From contig NW_004955423.1 in assembly GCF_000276665.1 (NCBI RefSeq), positions 1,005,500 to 1,069,499 of the forward strand: a stretch of DNA of 64,000 bases, read 5' to 3'. The notes below the pieces were generated by a model. The model did not search any database. It was not told where the DNA came from and saw only the letters and a list, made by a program, of their open reading frames with translations. The position numbers and the translations under genes are program-made. Source of the DNA: Chinchilla lanigera. Its lineage: Eukaryota; Chordata; Mammalia; Rodentia; Chinchillidae. Below, piece after piece: positions 45,211 to 55,908 of this stretch. Position 1 is the stretch's first letter, and every line of letters starts with the position of its first letter.

Positions 45211-45599
45211 GGGGGGTAGGAATGGGGGTGGAGAGCTTGCCTAGGTTTCTTAGGATTTCTAGGTTTTCCCCCTGGGAAAATCACACCCTGGTCACTTTTA
45301 GGCCACTGCCTTTTTTCAAAGGAGCCTCTGTCTTATAACAAGGTGTTGTGACATGTACAAGTTGCTCTGCTTCCTTAAACCCCTAGGTGCTAGGGTGAGA
45401 AGCAAACAGACAAAACCACAAGGAGGGGATTGCATAGTGCAGTTCAGCCCTGAGAATGGATGGCTGCTGGGGGCGGGGGTGTAATGATTTCTGCCAGACC
45501 TCCCAATTAAGGGACAGCTAAAGCCCAAGGCCTCTTCTAAAAGGGGTTAGAATTTCATCAGAAAGCAAGTCCGGTCACATGAGAATTTCTGGCACTGCG

Positions 45600-45917
45600 T
45601 GCATGGCAGGCTGGTGTCCAGCCTGCCAGAATTGAGCGAGCGGATCATATTGGTTTTAGCGGAGGGGAAAAGTCCCAGCCTGGCCTGGGAGAAGAAGCCG
45701 ACTCACTGGCCCAGCTGCCAGCTGCCGGTTGCGGACAGGAGCAGCGCGGCTGCTGTCGGACCAAGCTCTGTCCCTCGCCGCCTTTCCTCTAACCTAAGGA
45801 AGGCGAGTGGTGCCCAGGACTGAAGCCTGAAAGATGCCGAAGGAATGCAGTGCTTTCCACGCCCTCTCAGCGGCTCTGTGCTGCTTCTATCACCGCAAGT
45901 CTTTCCTTGGAGTCAAG
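45600..45917 (+). other. Candidate promoter and first coding exon, product unidentified
   Basis: From about 45630 to 45850 CpG density rises above the local background (GAGCGAGCGG, TTAGCGG, GCCGACTC, GCCGGTTGCGG, GCAGCGCGGC, TGTCGG, CTCGCCGCC). An ATG at 45834 has A at -3 and an in-frame TGA six bases upstream (45828-45830). It opens 28 codons, from MPKECSAFHA to SFLGVK, and meets a strong donor AAG/GTAGGT at 45917/45918 in phase 0. The peptide is Cys/His-containing and matches nothing I recognise. This would suit an alternative first exon of a gene that continues to the right, but no partner exon was identified in the remaining 18 kb. A chance frame is the main alternative. Confidence 0.3.
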
Positions 45918-47634
45918 GTAGGTGTGGTTTGGAGATTCAGTGCATCTGTAATTCTTTGTGGGGCCCAGGAAGCATTAGTTTTCTAAAGGGCACTAGAGAA
46001 AGTCGGCAGCTCGCTGGCTGAAAAAGCAGAGGTGGTACCTTTGGTGGCTGGATCTTCATAAGCCCCTTGTGGCATGCGCATTGCCTGGAAGCAGGATGCA
46101 GTGACACCGAACGGGGCTCCTTGTCTGTTTTGGGATAAAGCTCTGGACACTGCAGTCTCCTCAGGCTGAAATGATATACTAACGTAGTTCAGTGTGATAG
46201 CTACTTTTCTTTCTGACTCTTTCCACATTCATTAATGAATGTGAGGTGGCTGATCCCTTTCTCTGCTTAACTGGACGGTCCATTATAGGTCAATATCATA
46301 TGTACTGTACAGAAGCCATAAAATAGCTCCTTTCAAATTGTAGCCAACTTCCAAAACATTACAGGGTTCACAAATGTGTTTTTCTCTGTGGCTCACATTT
46401 TAACCTTTGTCACAAGACACCCGCTTGTATAATATGTCAATACACTATTTTGGTGAGAATATTCAGAGAACCTCATTTGATTAATTTAGGACAAGGCCTG
46501 TGTTCTATGTTCCTTTCTTGTGACACACTAAGAATTAAGATTAACATAGGCTTTCACTGATCTTGTTGGGGTCTGTCTGTCTCAGAAAACCCTGCTGGCA
46601 CTAGTGTGATGGCGGGCCTCATTTATTTCTGGGAAACAGTCTAAAAGCTCTCAAGGAATTCTGCTACCCTGAAGCAGCGCTGTCCCTCCTGAGGGACTGA
46701 AAAGCTACAAGTTTTGGTATTTTGCTATTTCTCAATAGTGCTTTTTTAAAAAAAGAAAAATAATCTCAAGAAAATTACCTGTTATGGGAAGAAAGACCTG
46801 TTTGGAAAAATATGCACTAAATAAACACAGGGAGGGATACTTCTAAGTTTGCTGCCTGGTGAGTGTTTGGAGTGGCTTTCCAACCCATCAGCAAAGTTCA
46901 TTTTTGTGTCTTTTTGTCCAGAGATTTGGGGGAGGATGAATGTTAACATGGCTGAGTCTCCCGCCCTGACTTCAGAGCCCCTTTCTTATCCTGGAGCCCA
47001 GCGGGGTGACGTGAGGACCTTGTGGTTTCGAGCCTAAATATGGATCGTTCTAGCGTATATCACTGGGCAGATGATGTCATGCCATTAACAGTATTTTAGA
47101 GCTCTCAAAGATAGACTGGGAGGTCCCAAAGGGAATCACGCACTTCAGGGATTGGCAGTAGGTTCTCCTTCTAATAGAAGTCCTTCTATAAACCAACTTC
47201 TGCTAATTCAGAAAAGTACAGGTCAGCATTTGGTACGTGAGGAATCAGCCCATAAATACCCGGGCCTGAGCAATGAGGCTCTGTTTGGGTGCCCTTGCTT
47301 GGTCTGCAGTGATCCCCCCACCCCCACCCCCAGGCCTGCGCAGAAATGGCCACATTAATATGTGAGGTTAATTAGCTGTCTGTGAGTTTCTTCTGTCTCT
47401 GCCTACCCACCACGGCCACTTCTGATGGCTGATGGTTGGTGGAAATGCTCTTTCTGCTCAGCTTCCCGTCCAGACTCCAGGTTGCTGAGGTCTTCTTGGC
47501 GTAGAGAGTGACGCAACCTGCTGACTCCCACAGAGCCCCTCGGCTTCTCACTCCCATCTTAGGGTTTCCTAATAATACCTTCTAGATGAGTTTCCCTGCT
47601 GTTTTGCTCAGATAGTTACCTGGGAAGGCGATCT
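45918..47634. other. Unassigned, repeat-poor sequence
   Basis: No interspersed repeat recognised in 1.7 kb. If 45600-45917 is an exon, this is intron. A short poly-A/T segment lies near 46745-46765. Confidence 0.4.
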
Positions 47635-47920
47635 ACTGCTTAATCCTTCATTCTGCCAATGTTGCCCCAAAGATAATGCCAAATCATTTTATTGACTCCC
47701 ACTTTAATTAGGGGTTTCAGGCCTTGCCGTTCATAATTAGTTTCCATTGCCATTAGAGTTTCAAAATTAAATTGGGATTGATTGCCTGATAACAAAGCGG
47801 AAATAAAGCTCCAGTTCTTGACCATGTATGCGACTTCTCTTGGCATGAATTTCTCATACCAAAAATAACACTTCAGTAGCCATGGTAACTTTCCATTTGG
47901 TCTAATCCATATCATCTCTG
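47635..47920. promoter_or_regulatory. Candidate conserved noncoding element, homeodomain-motif dense
   Basis: About 280 bases without repeats holding CACTTTAATTAGGGG, TTCATAATTAGTTTCC, TTGCCATTAGAG, AAATTAAATTGGG, TTGATTGCCTGATAAC and CATTTTATTGACTCCC. The density of TAATTA/ATTA cores and the TGATTG-like PBX/Hox composite is well above neighbouring sequence. It is a strong enhancer candidate by appearance. Confidence 0.35.
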
Positions 47921-48519
47921 GAGAAAGGAGGATGTTATTAATAGTGTTTGTTGTATGGGAAGAAAACTAAAAATATAAAAGCTCCTTCGTTACATAGGAG
48001 ACCAATCACACTGGTGCTCTCAGGGAATAAGATCTTACTGCAGAGGCCTTGCAGAATTTAGGATATATTTAGGAGCTTCATGTGAACTTGTATTCCTTGG
48101 GGAGGAATTAAATGGAAGGCCAAAAAATGGAGAGAAGGATCAGGGATGTGCCTACATTGCTAGGGTCACATAGGATATGTTCCAGCCATGTTGAGGGTCA
48201 TGACTTAACATCCTAAAGAGAGTCATCTCGTAAAACACTAGGGAATCTTTTGCTGGGGAGAGGGGAAGAGAAGCATATTTCACTTAAGCTCAGTGGAAAG
48301 AAGTTTGTAATGAAGACATTCCAGATCCATGACACCCAAATTCAAAAGTCCCTTACTGGTGAATGTAGCCCCACCCATGGGCAAGCACTGTTTTACGTAG
48401 GATGAGCTTGGGATAGGGGTGAGATAGATGACAATTGGGGTATAGTTCCTGCCTTCAAAGGACTTACTGCACAAACATTTGGTCATACTATCATTTCAGT
48501 ACACTTGCAGAAGGCTTCC
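47921..48519. other. Unassigned sequence
   Basis: No recognised repeats or exons. Confidence 0.4.
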
Positions 48520-48660
48520 CAGTGTCGGAGTTCTTTTGTGCATTATCTCATTGAAATCTCAAAATAAGTTCAGAGCAGTACAGAGGAGAAACTGAGACTC
48601 AGAGAAATAACCTCCCCAGAATCATTTAGTGGAGAACTAGGGGTAGAAATCAGATTTTTT
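48520..48660 (-). mobile_element. MIR-like SINE, reversed
   Basis: TGTGCATTATCTCATTGAAA, TCTCAAAATAAGTTCAGAG, GGAGAAACTGAGACTCAGAG, AAATAACCTCCCCAGAATCA and GTAGAAATCAGA follow the reversed MIR order. Confidence 0.75.
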
Positions 48661-48732
48661 TCTGGGCCTAAGCCTAGTGTTCTTTCTCCTATACCATATC
48701 AAGACATTTGAAACCTGAAACAAGGTGTTATT

Positions 48733-48839
48733 TTTTGTTTGTTTGTTTGTTTGTTTGTTTTCTCCGGTACCGGGAACCAAACTCACGACCTTGCGCTTGC
48801 CAGGCAGGCGCTTTTGCCGCTGAGCTAAATCCCCAGCCC
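48733..48839 (-). mobile_element. ID SINE, young, reversed
   Basis: A (TTTG)n tail, then CTCCGGTACCGGGAACCAAA, CTCACGACCTTGCGCTTGCC and GCCGCTGAGCTAAATCCCCA. Target duplications ACAAGGTGTTATT (48720-48732) and ACAAGATGTTATT (48840-48852) differ at one base. Confidence 0.96.
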
Positions 48840-48971
48840 ACAAGATGTTATTGATGTGTTAGTACTTTATTTTGCTGTTCAATTGGGAGAGAACAATATG
48901 AGCCTCAGTTTTGAGGAGAGACTTCAGGGAGGATGTGGGGCTGGCTTTTGGTGATTAGGTGGTCCTTTAAA

Positions 48972-49055
48972 TGTTGCTGCTGCTGTTGCTGCTGCTTTTC
49001 TTCTTCCTCCTCCTCTTCCTCCTCCTCCTCTTCTCTTTCTCCTTCTTCTTCACCA
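48972..49055 (+). repeat. (CTG)n-(CTT/CCT)n triplet-repeat tract
   Basis: Begins GCTGCTGCTGTTGCTGCTGC, then TCTTCTTCCTCC-type triplets to about 49055. It yields long Cys/Ser or Glu/Gln homopolymer frames on either strand, which are not genes. Confidence 0.95.
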
Positions 49056-50639
49056 GAATTTGGGAGGATGAAGATGGGATGGAAAGGACATTCCAGACGC
49101 AATAGGCCATCACTAGAGTGCTGGGTCCCTGGCACTTTGTTTCCTTTAAAGCTGCATTTCTCTGGTGGAGAGTGTGGTGGAACGAAGGTCTCCTGGCTTC
49201 CCTGTGGCTGATCCTTTGTTCTGTGTTATTGTGACAGCCTGGGGAACCAGTGACACATCTAGCAGTGATGATGGTCTGGTTGACTTTGTAATGGGACAGA
49301 TGCACCATCAGCATAAGCTGTACATGGTAGAAAAGCCGTGTGGGAAATGTCTTTCCAAATGACTCAGCCCCTCCTTGTGATGGCTGCTAGTTGCTCACTT
49401 ATTTCTCCAGCCCTCTAAAAGGCGGTGGGGGGGGGGCATAGTTTTTTTTTTTTTTAAAGCTTTAAATGCATTCCATTGGCATCTGGGAGCCATGGGGATC
49501 TGGTTCCAACATCAGAAGGACGTACCTGTATCCCAGCGTCCCCTTCCCTGAGAGACCCCAGAGCTTGACTCCTAGCTGAGGACTTGCTTTTGTTGGAGAG
49601 TAGGAAGCAGAGGCAGATCTGGGAAAATCGTATTAATGGGCTCAGTAGCTCCTGAACTGCACAGTTGAGCAGAGCCACACATGGGGGGACACTGGCGAAT
49701 TGGTGTGACAGGACCTCAGGTCTCTCTGCACCGGCACACAGAGGACCCAGGCTCTGTGGCTGAGTTTCAAGCTATTGTCAAGGACAGTTTGGGGCCTTCT
49801 AGCCGGTGGGTTCTTGGAGTGTCCTAGTTGGGGAGGAAAGGAGCACCTCGTGAGGTTGGACACCATGGCAGCAGCCCTGACCTCAGCTGGGTTTCCAGTG
49901 CCTGCTCAGCCCAAGGAGCTGCTGTTGCAAGCTGCCTCTGGTCACAAGAATGTCTCCACTTACTTTTCTGGCTTGGGAAAGAGCTAGCACCAGTCTTTCA
50001 GTTTATATGTACAGTAACTCCCCGGTGTCCTCTCTAGATACTTGTATGTGTTTATAAAAAGTTACGCGCAAAGGACTGACAGGCTAGAGTCCTGGGTTCC
50101 TAGTAAGTAGGGACAGTAGATAGAAGCAGCCTGCGCCGGAGAAAGAATGTCCTGCTGGGAACTCAAGGCTGAAGGGAGGAGTGAAGGGCTGAGGCCAGAG
50201 TGGCGGCTGGGAATAGAGCAGGTGGGGCCGCTGTGCTGGGAAGAAGCGGCCTTTCCCCGGGGCCAGTGGGAGCCCATGAGTCGGGGTGGAGAGCAGGGCA
50301 AGGGTTTGTGGGTTGCTGGGGTCTGTGTGTAGGACGCGTGTGTGGAGCATAAACGCGTCTCTCCTAACTTGAGCCCATGTCCCTAGCCGGGCCCCGCACA
50401 GCCCTGCTTGGTCCCGCTGTCCTTGCTCAGCTCCTTCCATATTCTCTTCAAGCCTTGCCCTTTCCCACAAGACCTGGTTTCCTGCTTCACAGCAGCAGTC
50501 AGGCACGATCTTTTCTGTCCCCGCCGCTGCCCCCACAAACTACAGCCATTTCCACGGTCTCATCATGACCCTTGCTTCCTCCCCGCAGCCCCCTGGATGG
50601 AGCGTCCCTCTCCCTGACCCAGGCATGGCCTGTCACCTG
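49056..50639. other. Unassigned sequence
   Basis: A G-run next to a T-run lies at about 49422-49456. Dense overlapping frames at 50062-50640 on both strands have no recognised domain; some of this may be further L2 sequence upstream of the recognised part. Confidence 0.35.
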
Positions 50640-51400
50640 TGCCTGTGGCTGCCCCCTCCTCAAGGGCTCCCCTCCCCGTGGACCTTCGCTCTCTCCCTCT
50701 CTGCCAACACTGTTCCTCTTAGCTTTCACCTTTCCCATCCTAAAAAGCCTCCCTATTTCCATGTCTTCCTTTCCAGTCTCCACCTCCCCGACCCAAGAGC
50801 TGTTAAGGTTGTCTGCACTTCCACACTCCCACTGGCCGCTCACTCGCTTTATTCCACCAGGGACTTCCATATGGCCAAGTCTGTGGGGCTGCCAGTCCTG
50901 ATTTTATTGGAACTGTCTGCTGCACTTGGCATTATTGCCTATTCCTTCTTAAAAGTGTACTCTCAGCCTCCAGGACACTGCGTGTGGCTTGTTCTCCTTG
51001 GTCCTTCCTGCCTAGTCCTACACGGTCTCTTTGGGCTTCTCTTTCTAGTCTGCTTATTAGAAGCCGATTTCTCCAGCCCTCTTCTCATGGTGTATTCCAT
51101 CTCGTGGGTGGGAACTGAGATCGGATGCCCCAGTATGCCAAGGATTCCCAAGCTGTGCTCCAGTCCACCATCTTCACAGCACCTGGACCCCACAGCATGG
51201 CGAGTGACTCCATCTGCACAGCCTCCTGCATCCCAGACTCTGCCCCTTCCATAAACCTACTTGTCCCTCATACGTCTGTACTGGGTGCTGGTTCAGTCAT
51301 CTTGTTGGAACATTTGTGCCTTGCCTGTACCACCACTGTGTTAATTCAGGCCTCACCATCTCTTGCTTGGAATTCCTCACTAGCTCTCTAGCTGGCTATC
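50640..51400 (+). mobile_element. L2/CR1-type LINE relic, reverse-transcriptase region
   Basis: The forward frame 50565-51254 stays open for 229 codons. Its segment DFHMAKSVGL ... VLILLELSAALGIIAYSFL tracks the L2 reverse-transcriptase block that normally reads like NDLHVAKSNG and VLILLDLSAAFDTVDHSLL. The aspartates of the AFDTVDH motif (RT motif A region) are lost, so no active polymerase is possible. Downstream CCTCACCATCTCTTGCTTGG also fits the L2 3' part. The length of the open frame is by chance in C/T-rich DNA; there is no native LINE start. Confidence 0.75.
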
Positions 51401-51909
51401 TTGTCTCCTAAATCTTCAGAGGAGACTGACATTTTTAGAGATGGAAGTGGACTGCCTCCTTAAGACACTGTATTCCCATATTTGAACAAGTGTAATTGCC
51501 CAAAGGTCCCATCTTTTTTGCGTTCAAAGTCCCTGCACGTTTAACCACCTACCTTGTGCTGCAGTTAAATGGGCATGATAGCCTTTCAGATACACATCTG
51601 TCCCCTCCAGACTGCGGGCAGTTCTACTCTGAGGCCAAAATAGCTGGTATAAATGGACACCCACAAATAGGATAGGAGGAGCTTTGTATTCATTTTCCAT
51701 AGAGTTGAACCAACAACCTTTGACATGTCGTCTGGGGACAAAGCAGGCCAAGCCTTCAGATATTTTAGCGCAGCCCTCCTGTTCCTCTTATTTTTATAAC
51801 ATCTCCACTTATTTTTGTATACTTTGGGAGGCTTGGATTCTAGGTTTCAATCAAACCCTCTCTAAGTCTGGGCAAAATCATAAAAATATAGGACTTTGGT
51901 CATGCTTTC
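51401..51909. other. Unassigned sequence
   Basis: No recognised feature apart from possible L2 continuation at its left edge. Confidence 0.4.
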
Positions 51910-51923
51910 TCTTGTGAAATATT

Positions 51924-51983
51924 ACTCACGACCTTGCGCTTGCCAGGCAGGCGCTTTGCCGCTGAGCTAAATCCCCAGCCCCT
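51924..51983 (-). mobile_element. Tailless, 3'-truncated ID retrocopy, reversed
   Basis: The + strand shows ACTCACGACCTTGCGCTTGC, then CGCTTTGCCGCTGAGCTAAA and TCCCCAGCCCC. This is the reverse complement of only the first ~60 bases of the young ID (GGGGCTGGGG to GGTCGTGAGT). There is no 3' half and no A tail, yet perfect 14-base direct repeats TCTTGTGAAATATT flank it (51910-51923, 51984-51997). This matches the described class of tailless retropseudogenes. Confidence 0.93.
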
Positions 51984-51997
51984 TCTTGTGAAATATT

Positions 51998-52819
51998 CTT
52001 ATGAGCTATTTAGCTCCCACGTACATGGGGCAGATTCATGAAGTGTGCGTTGTATTGAGTGTCTCGTCACTCTCAATCCAGCGCCTGGTTTTCTGTTTCT
52101 TTTCATAACAGCTACCGTGATGTTTGTGGGTTTTTAAAATGCTTATTAAACAAGATACGTGGTTGTCAAGCGATGTGAACTGCTCTGGGAGACATACGCC
52201 TTTGAAGGGACTTGTGAGTTGTACATGGAAAGTGGTAGAGTGAGAACTTGGCCAAAACCGTCTTGTGCTGAATCACGTAGTTTTACTGCAGGCCTACTAT
52301 GTATTTAGCACTGACCCATGATGTGATTTGTCCCAGAGCAGCGTTCTGAGGCAGTTGTTAGTCACAGTACTATCTTGGACAGAAAGAAATTCAGAGCCAT
52401 TTATGCCACGCCCCATGCTGGAAGACTCTGAATCTTTGGCTTCTCTGTGTTGGGCATATCTTGGCTTTGCTTCCCGTTACACCTCCCAGTGTCTTTCAAG
52501 TGTGATACATTTTGTTGATTCAGTGGTGTCTTGTTCATTCAAAATGAAACAAGACAAACTGTGATGGGGAAAGGGGAAATGAAGAAAGGAAAAAGACCAA
52601 AATCTCTATATATACACAAGATCGTTAAGATTGTTATACAGCTAGTTTCTCTTAGTTCATTACAAAGAAAGTTTTGTGTTAAAATTATATAGACAAGATA
52701 TTATGCCTATCTCTTCTACTCTGAATAACTACTAGGAAGACAATAATAAGCAATGTATCAACTATTGTAACTGTCCTACTAACCTGTTTTGAAACTCGGT
52801 TTCATTGTTATGTTTATCT
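51998..52819. other. Unassigned sequence
   Basis: No recognised repeat or exon. Confidence 0.4.
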
Positions 52820-52926
52820 GTTTATCTTTTCTCTCTCTCTTTGTTTCTTTTGGTACTGGGAATTGAACTCGGGACCTTGCGCTTGCCAGGCAGGCGCTTG
52901 TACTGCTGAGCTATATCCCTAGCCCT
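52820..52926 (-). mobile_element. ID SINE, reversed
   Basis: A T/C-rich tail, then GGTACTGGGAATTGAACTCG, GGACCTTGCGCTTGCCAGGC and GCTGAGCTATATCCCTAGCC. It carries the CCTTGCGCTTGCC signature but GGTCCCGAGTTC in place of GGTCGTGAGTTC. Confidence 0.92.
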
Positions 52927-53969
52927 CCTTATTTCCCTCTCTCTCTCTGAAATTAAAAAAAAGAAAAAAGAAAAAGATAGTCTTTGAATTAGATTGATTT
53001 TGATTTTCAGACATTCTTACTGAAAGGCAAATAGAACATCTATTTGTCATTACCAAAATGTACATTACAATGTTGAATTAACAAGGCTAAATTACCAGTG
53101 GTCAAAATTTCTGGCTTGGATCTCCTTGCTTTCTGAACTCTGATGAGCTGATCTTCAGACCCTCTTATCAGAGGGTAGCCAGGGTCATCTGATCTGTATT
53201 TCTCTGTAGATGCTGACAAAGCCCTACCCTTAGTGAATGTGATCTCATTGCCAGACTCCGTAATTAACATTTCACTAACATTGTCCTGCATAACCCGTGT
53301 GCCAGTCCTGTGTGAGAGGGAAGTAGTGTTGGAAGTCACTCAGGGACATGGATAAAGTCAAAGTGACCTAGAAGAGGTTTTCAGAGGTCCAGCTTTTATG
53401 TGAAGCTCGTCATTTCACCAGCCTAAACAATGTTGGAGGCACTCCAGCAGCCTTTGGCCTTCATGTTAGATGTGGCACATTGAATTTGTCACTGGGAGGA
53501 ATTAGAATGTAGCTCCTGCAGGGTGACTTGGGTGTCTGTTCTTCTGTATGCTGCTCCAGGAAGTCATCCTCTAAATTTGATCTAGCCCAGAGGTACCCGC
53601 TGGGGCTTTCATTGGCGCAAGAGATTAACAAATGGCCTGATGAGACCATCATCGCGTTTCAGTTTATCAGTTAGCAGAAAGAGGTGATACCCCCTTGGAG
53701 CTGAACCCTTGAGTGCCCATGGGTAAACAATGCTTTGTCAAGAGAATAAGAAACATAACAGACAAATCCTTGGGGGCTGTCAGGGTGGAGCGAGAGCTTA
53801 GAATGGGCGAATACAGGGGACAGTTTCTCTACCATGTAGTAGGAAAAGGCCCATTTTTTTGGTCCTGGGTGTGTTGCATTCTGTGAAGTTTAAAATTTCC
53901 CCTCAGAGTTTTTATAGACTGAGATCAGTCTCCTCTAGTGAGAAATGATCTTCTGTCCCTTGATGTTTC
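52927..53969. other. Unassigned sequence
   Basis: Reverse frames at 53040-53339 (99 codons) and 53461-53652 lack domain or splice support. Confidence 0.4.
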
Positions 53970-54260
53970 ATTAAAATAAAACTGAGCTCCCCAGGCAATA
54001 GCTTCCTCCTCCAGCAGGATGGAAACATGTGGCGTAGACTTTGCCCGGAGAATAAGCGGGGATAAAAGGTAACGGCAGTCTACCATCAAAGGGAGCCGCG
54101 GGCTCCATCAGAGGGAGTCTGATGTAATTAGTTTGGATGCAGGATTAAGTTACTGCTGCCTGCTTACAGGGCGGTGTGCTGTAGAACTCCAGTCCCCACA
54201 AATTACAATTAAATTAGGCTCCTTAGTCTGCACACACAGACAGCAGAATTTTAATGGGGA
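53970..54260. promoter_or_regulatory. Candidate conserved noncoding element
   Basis: Repeat-free block with CCCCAGGCAATAGC, ATAAGCGGGGATAAAAGG, CTGATGTAATTAGTTTGG, AGGATTAAGTTACTGC, CAAATTACAATTAAATTAGG and GAATTTTAATGGGG. GATA, TAATTA and GGATTA (OTX/PITX-like) cores occur together. Inference from motif content. Confidence 0.35.
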
Positions 54261-55066
54261 TTTCGTAGAACCTTGATAAACATGAAATTCCATAGATGTC
54301 CTCTTCATAATTTCTATTCATGGTTTCTGGCCTCTTTTGATAAGTTGGATAAGGTTTAGTAATGAATAAAATGAAATCTCTTGGCTTGGGACTCTCTGGG
54401 GGTTAAGGGGTGTTTTCCCGTCTGCTCTCAGGGTTGATGGCTCCTCTAATCGTCATTCGTCTGTGAAGAAGAAAGTCACATATAGTAGGAAAATGAAGCA
54501 TCTTAATCTAACAGCAAATTGCAAATCAGTTTTTAGTGACACTAGAGTGGAAATCGGGTCTACAGTGTGGTAAGTTACACAGGTCCAATTATAAAATGAT
54601 GAAATGATATCACAGCTCATCTGCAGAGTCTTTGCCAAAGATGAGATTCTTTCTAGGCTTTGGAAAAGAGAAATTCATATCATCTGAGTACCTAACCATT
54701 AATGTCACATTAATGAAAGTGTTTCTAAATGCTAAAACTTACTGAGATTTTATTGGAATCTCTTTGCTACTCATACCTTCGTCAGACGGAGCCAGAAAGA
54801 CTTCACAGAGGTTCCAGAAAAAAGGAAACCCTGGGGATTTTAGCAGTAGCACTGGTCATCGACTGCTGTGTGTTCCCTTCCAGTGCCTGTCTCCTCAGAG
54901 GGGCCATGACCCCCACCAGGCTAGAAGTCCTTTTATCACCTCATATGTGCCTCCCTTAGATCTAGCTGGGGAGGCAGAGGGCTCAGTGAATACACAGTAT
55001 GTGCTTGGATTTCATAAAAAATACAGTGCTCCAGTGACTATCAAACTCCTGATTTACAACCTATCT
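54261..55066. other. Unassigned sequence
   Basis: Two overlapping forward frames (54729-55096) have no recognised domain. Confidence 0.4.
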
Positions 55067-55242
55067 ATAACTGGGTGTGGTTGTGCACGTCTGTAATCTC
55101 TACTCAGGAGGCTGAGGCAGGAGGATTGCAAGTATGAGACCAGCCCAGCAAGACCCTATCTCAAAATTTTAAAAAGGCCTTGGGATGTAGCTCAGTGGTA
55201 AAGCATTGTGCAGTACGTGGAAGGCCACAGGGTCAATTTCCA
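55067..55242 (+). mobile_element. B1-dID composite SINE
   Basis: The B1 half is ATAACTGGGTGTGGTTGTGC, CTCAGGAGGCTGAGGCAGG, AGACCCTATCTCAAAATTTT. The ID half is GGCCTTGGGATGTAGCTCAG, TGGTAAAGCATTGTGCAGTA, GGCCACAGGGTCAATTTCC. It ends where an LTR starts. Confidence 0.9.
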
Positions 55243-55733
55243 TGGCTTATTTTTGCTATTGCTGAGACAAAGTACCCAACATCCAAAGTGAAAGGAGGAA
55301 AGGTTTATATGAGACTCTTTCTAGGATTTGGAAAAGGCTCACAGTTTGTAGAGGTTTCAGTTCGTAGCAGGCTGACTCCAAGGCAGCGTGGCATGGCAGA
55401 GTGGTATTGCAGAGGAGAAACAGTTCATGGTAAGCAGAAGGCAGCAAAGCAGCAAAGCAGCAAAGCAACAGCAAGCAATGACAGCAGCCCTCTTTCCGTC
55501 CCTTGTATTCTGTCCAGGCTACACACCCTTAGGGCGGGTACCACTCATTCCCATTATCCACACCCAAAACTATGCCAAACCAATGGATTAATTTAGTAAT
55601 CACACACCCTCAGTCCCAGCATCACACACTTTATGCCAGCATCACACACCCTACCCTTTTTAGCTACCACTAAAAAGCCCCACCTGTGACTGCATGAGGC
55701 TTAAGGGGGACATTTAGACGTAAGCCATTGTAA
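55243..55733 (+). mobile_element. Solo LTR (family A), long variant
   Basis: From TGGCTTATTTTTGCTATTGC through GCTCACAGTTTGTAGAGGTT, GACTCCAAGGCAGCGTGGCA and GCATGAGGCTTAAGGGGGAC to about GTAAGCCATTGTA. It carries local tandem repeats (GCAAAGCAGCAAAGCAGCAA near 55445-55475 and CCAGCATCACACAC twice near 55615-55650). It abuts the composite SINE tail. Confidence 0.8.
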
Positions 55734-55908
55734 ACCAAAAATCAGCTCCTGGCTATTTCTGTGAAACTTTGGCCAGTAGGGTGAAGTATGTGTGGCTTAG
55801 GAAGCTGCCTACAGAGCTGCTTTACTGAGCCTTAACCTAAGGATCTGAAGGAGCAGGCTCAGAGGCAAGGGGCTCAGAGCTGTTCAGCTGCCAAGAGCCC
55901 AACACCTG

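Noticed and set aside
48905..49314. Glu/Gln-, Cys/Ser-rich frames on both strands
   Set aside because: They are translations of the CTG/CTT/CCT triplet tract.
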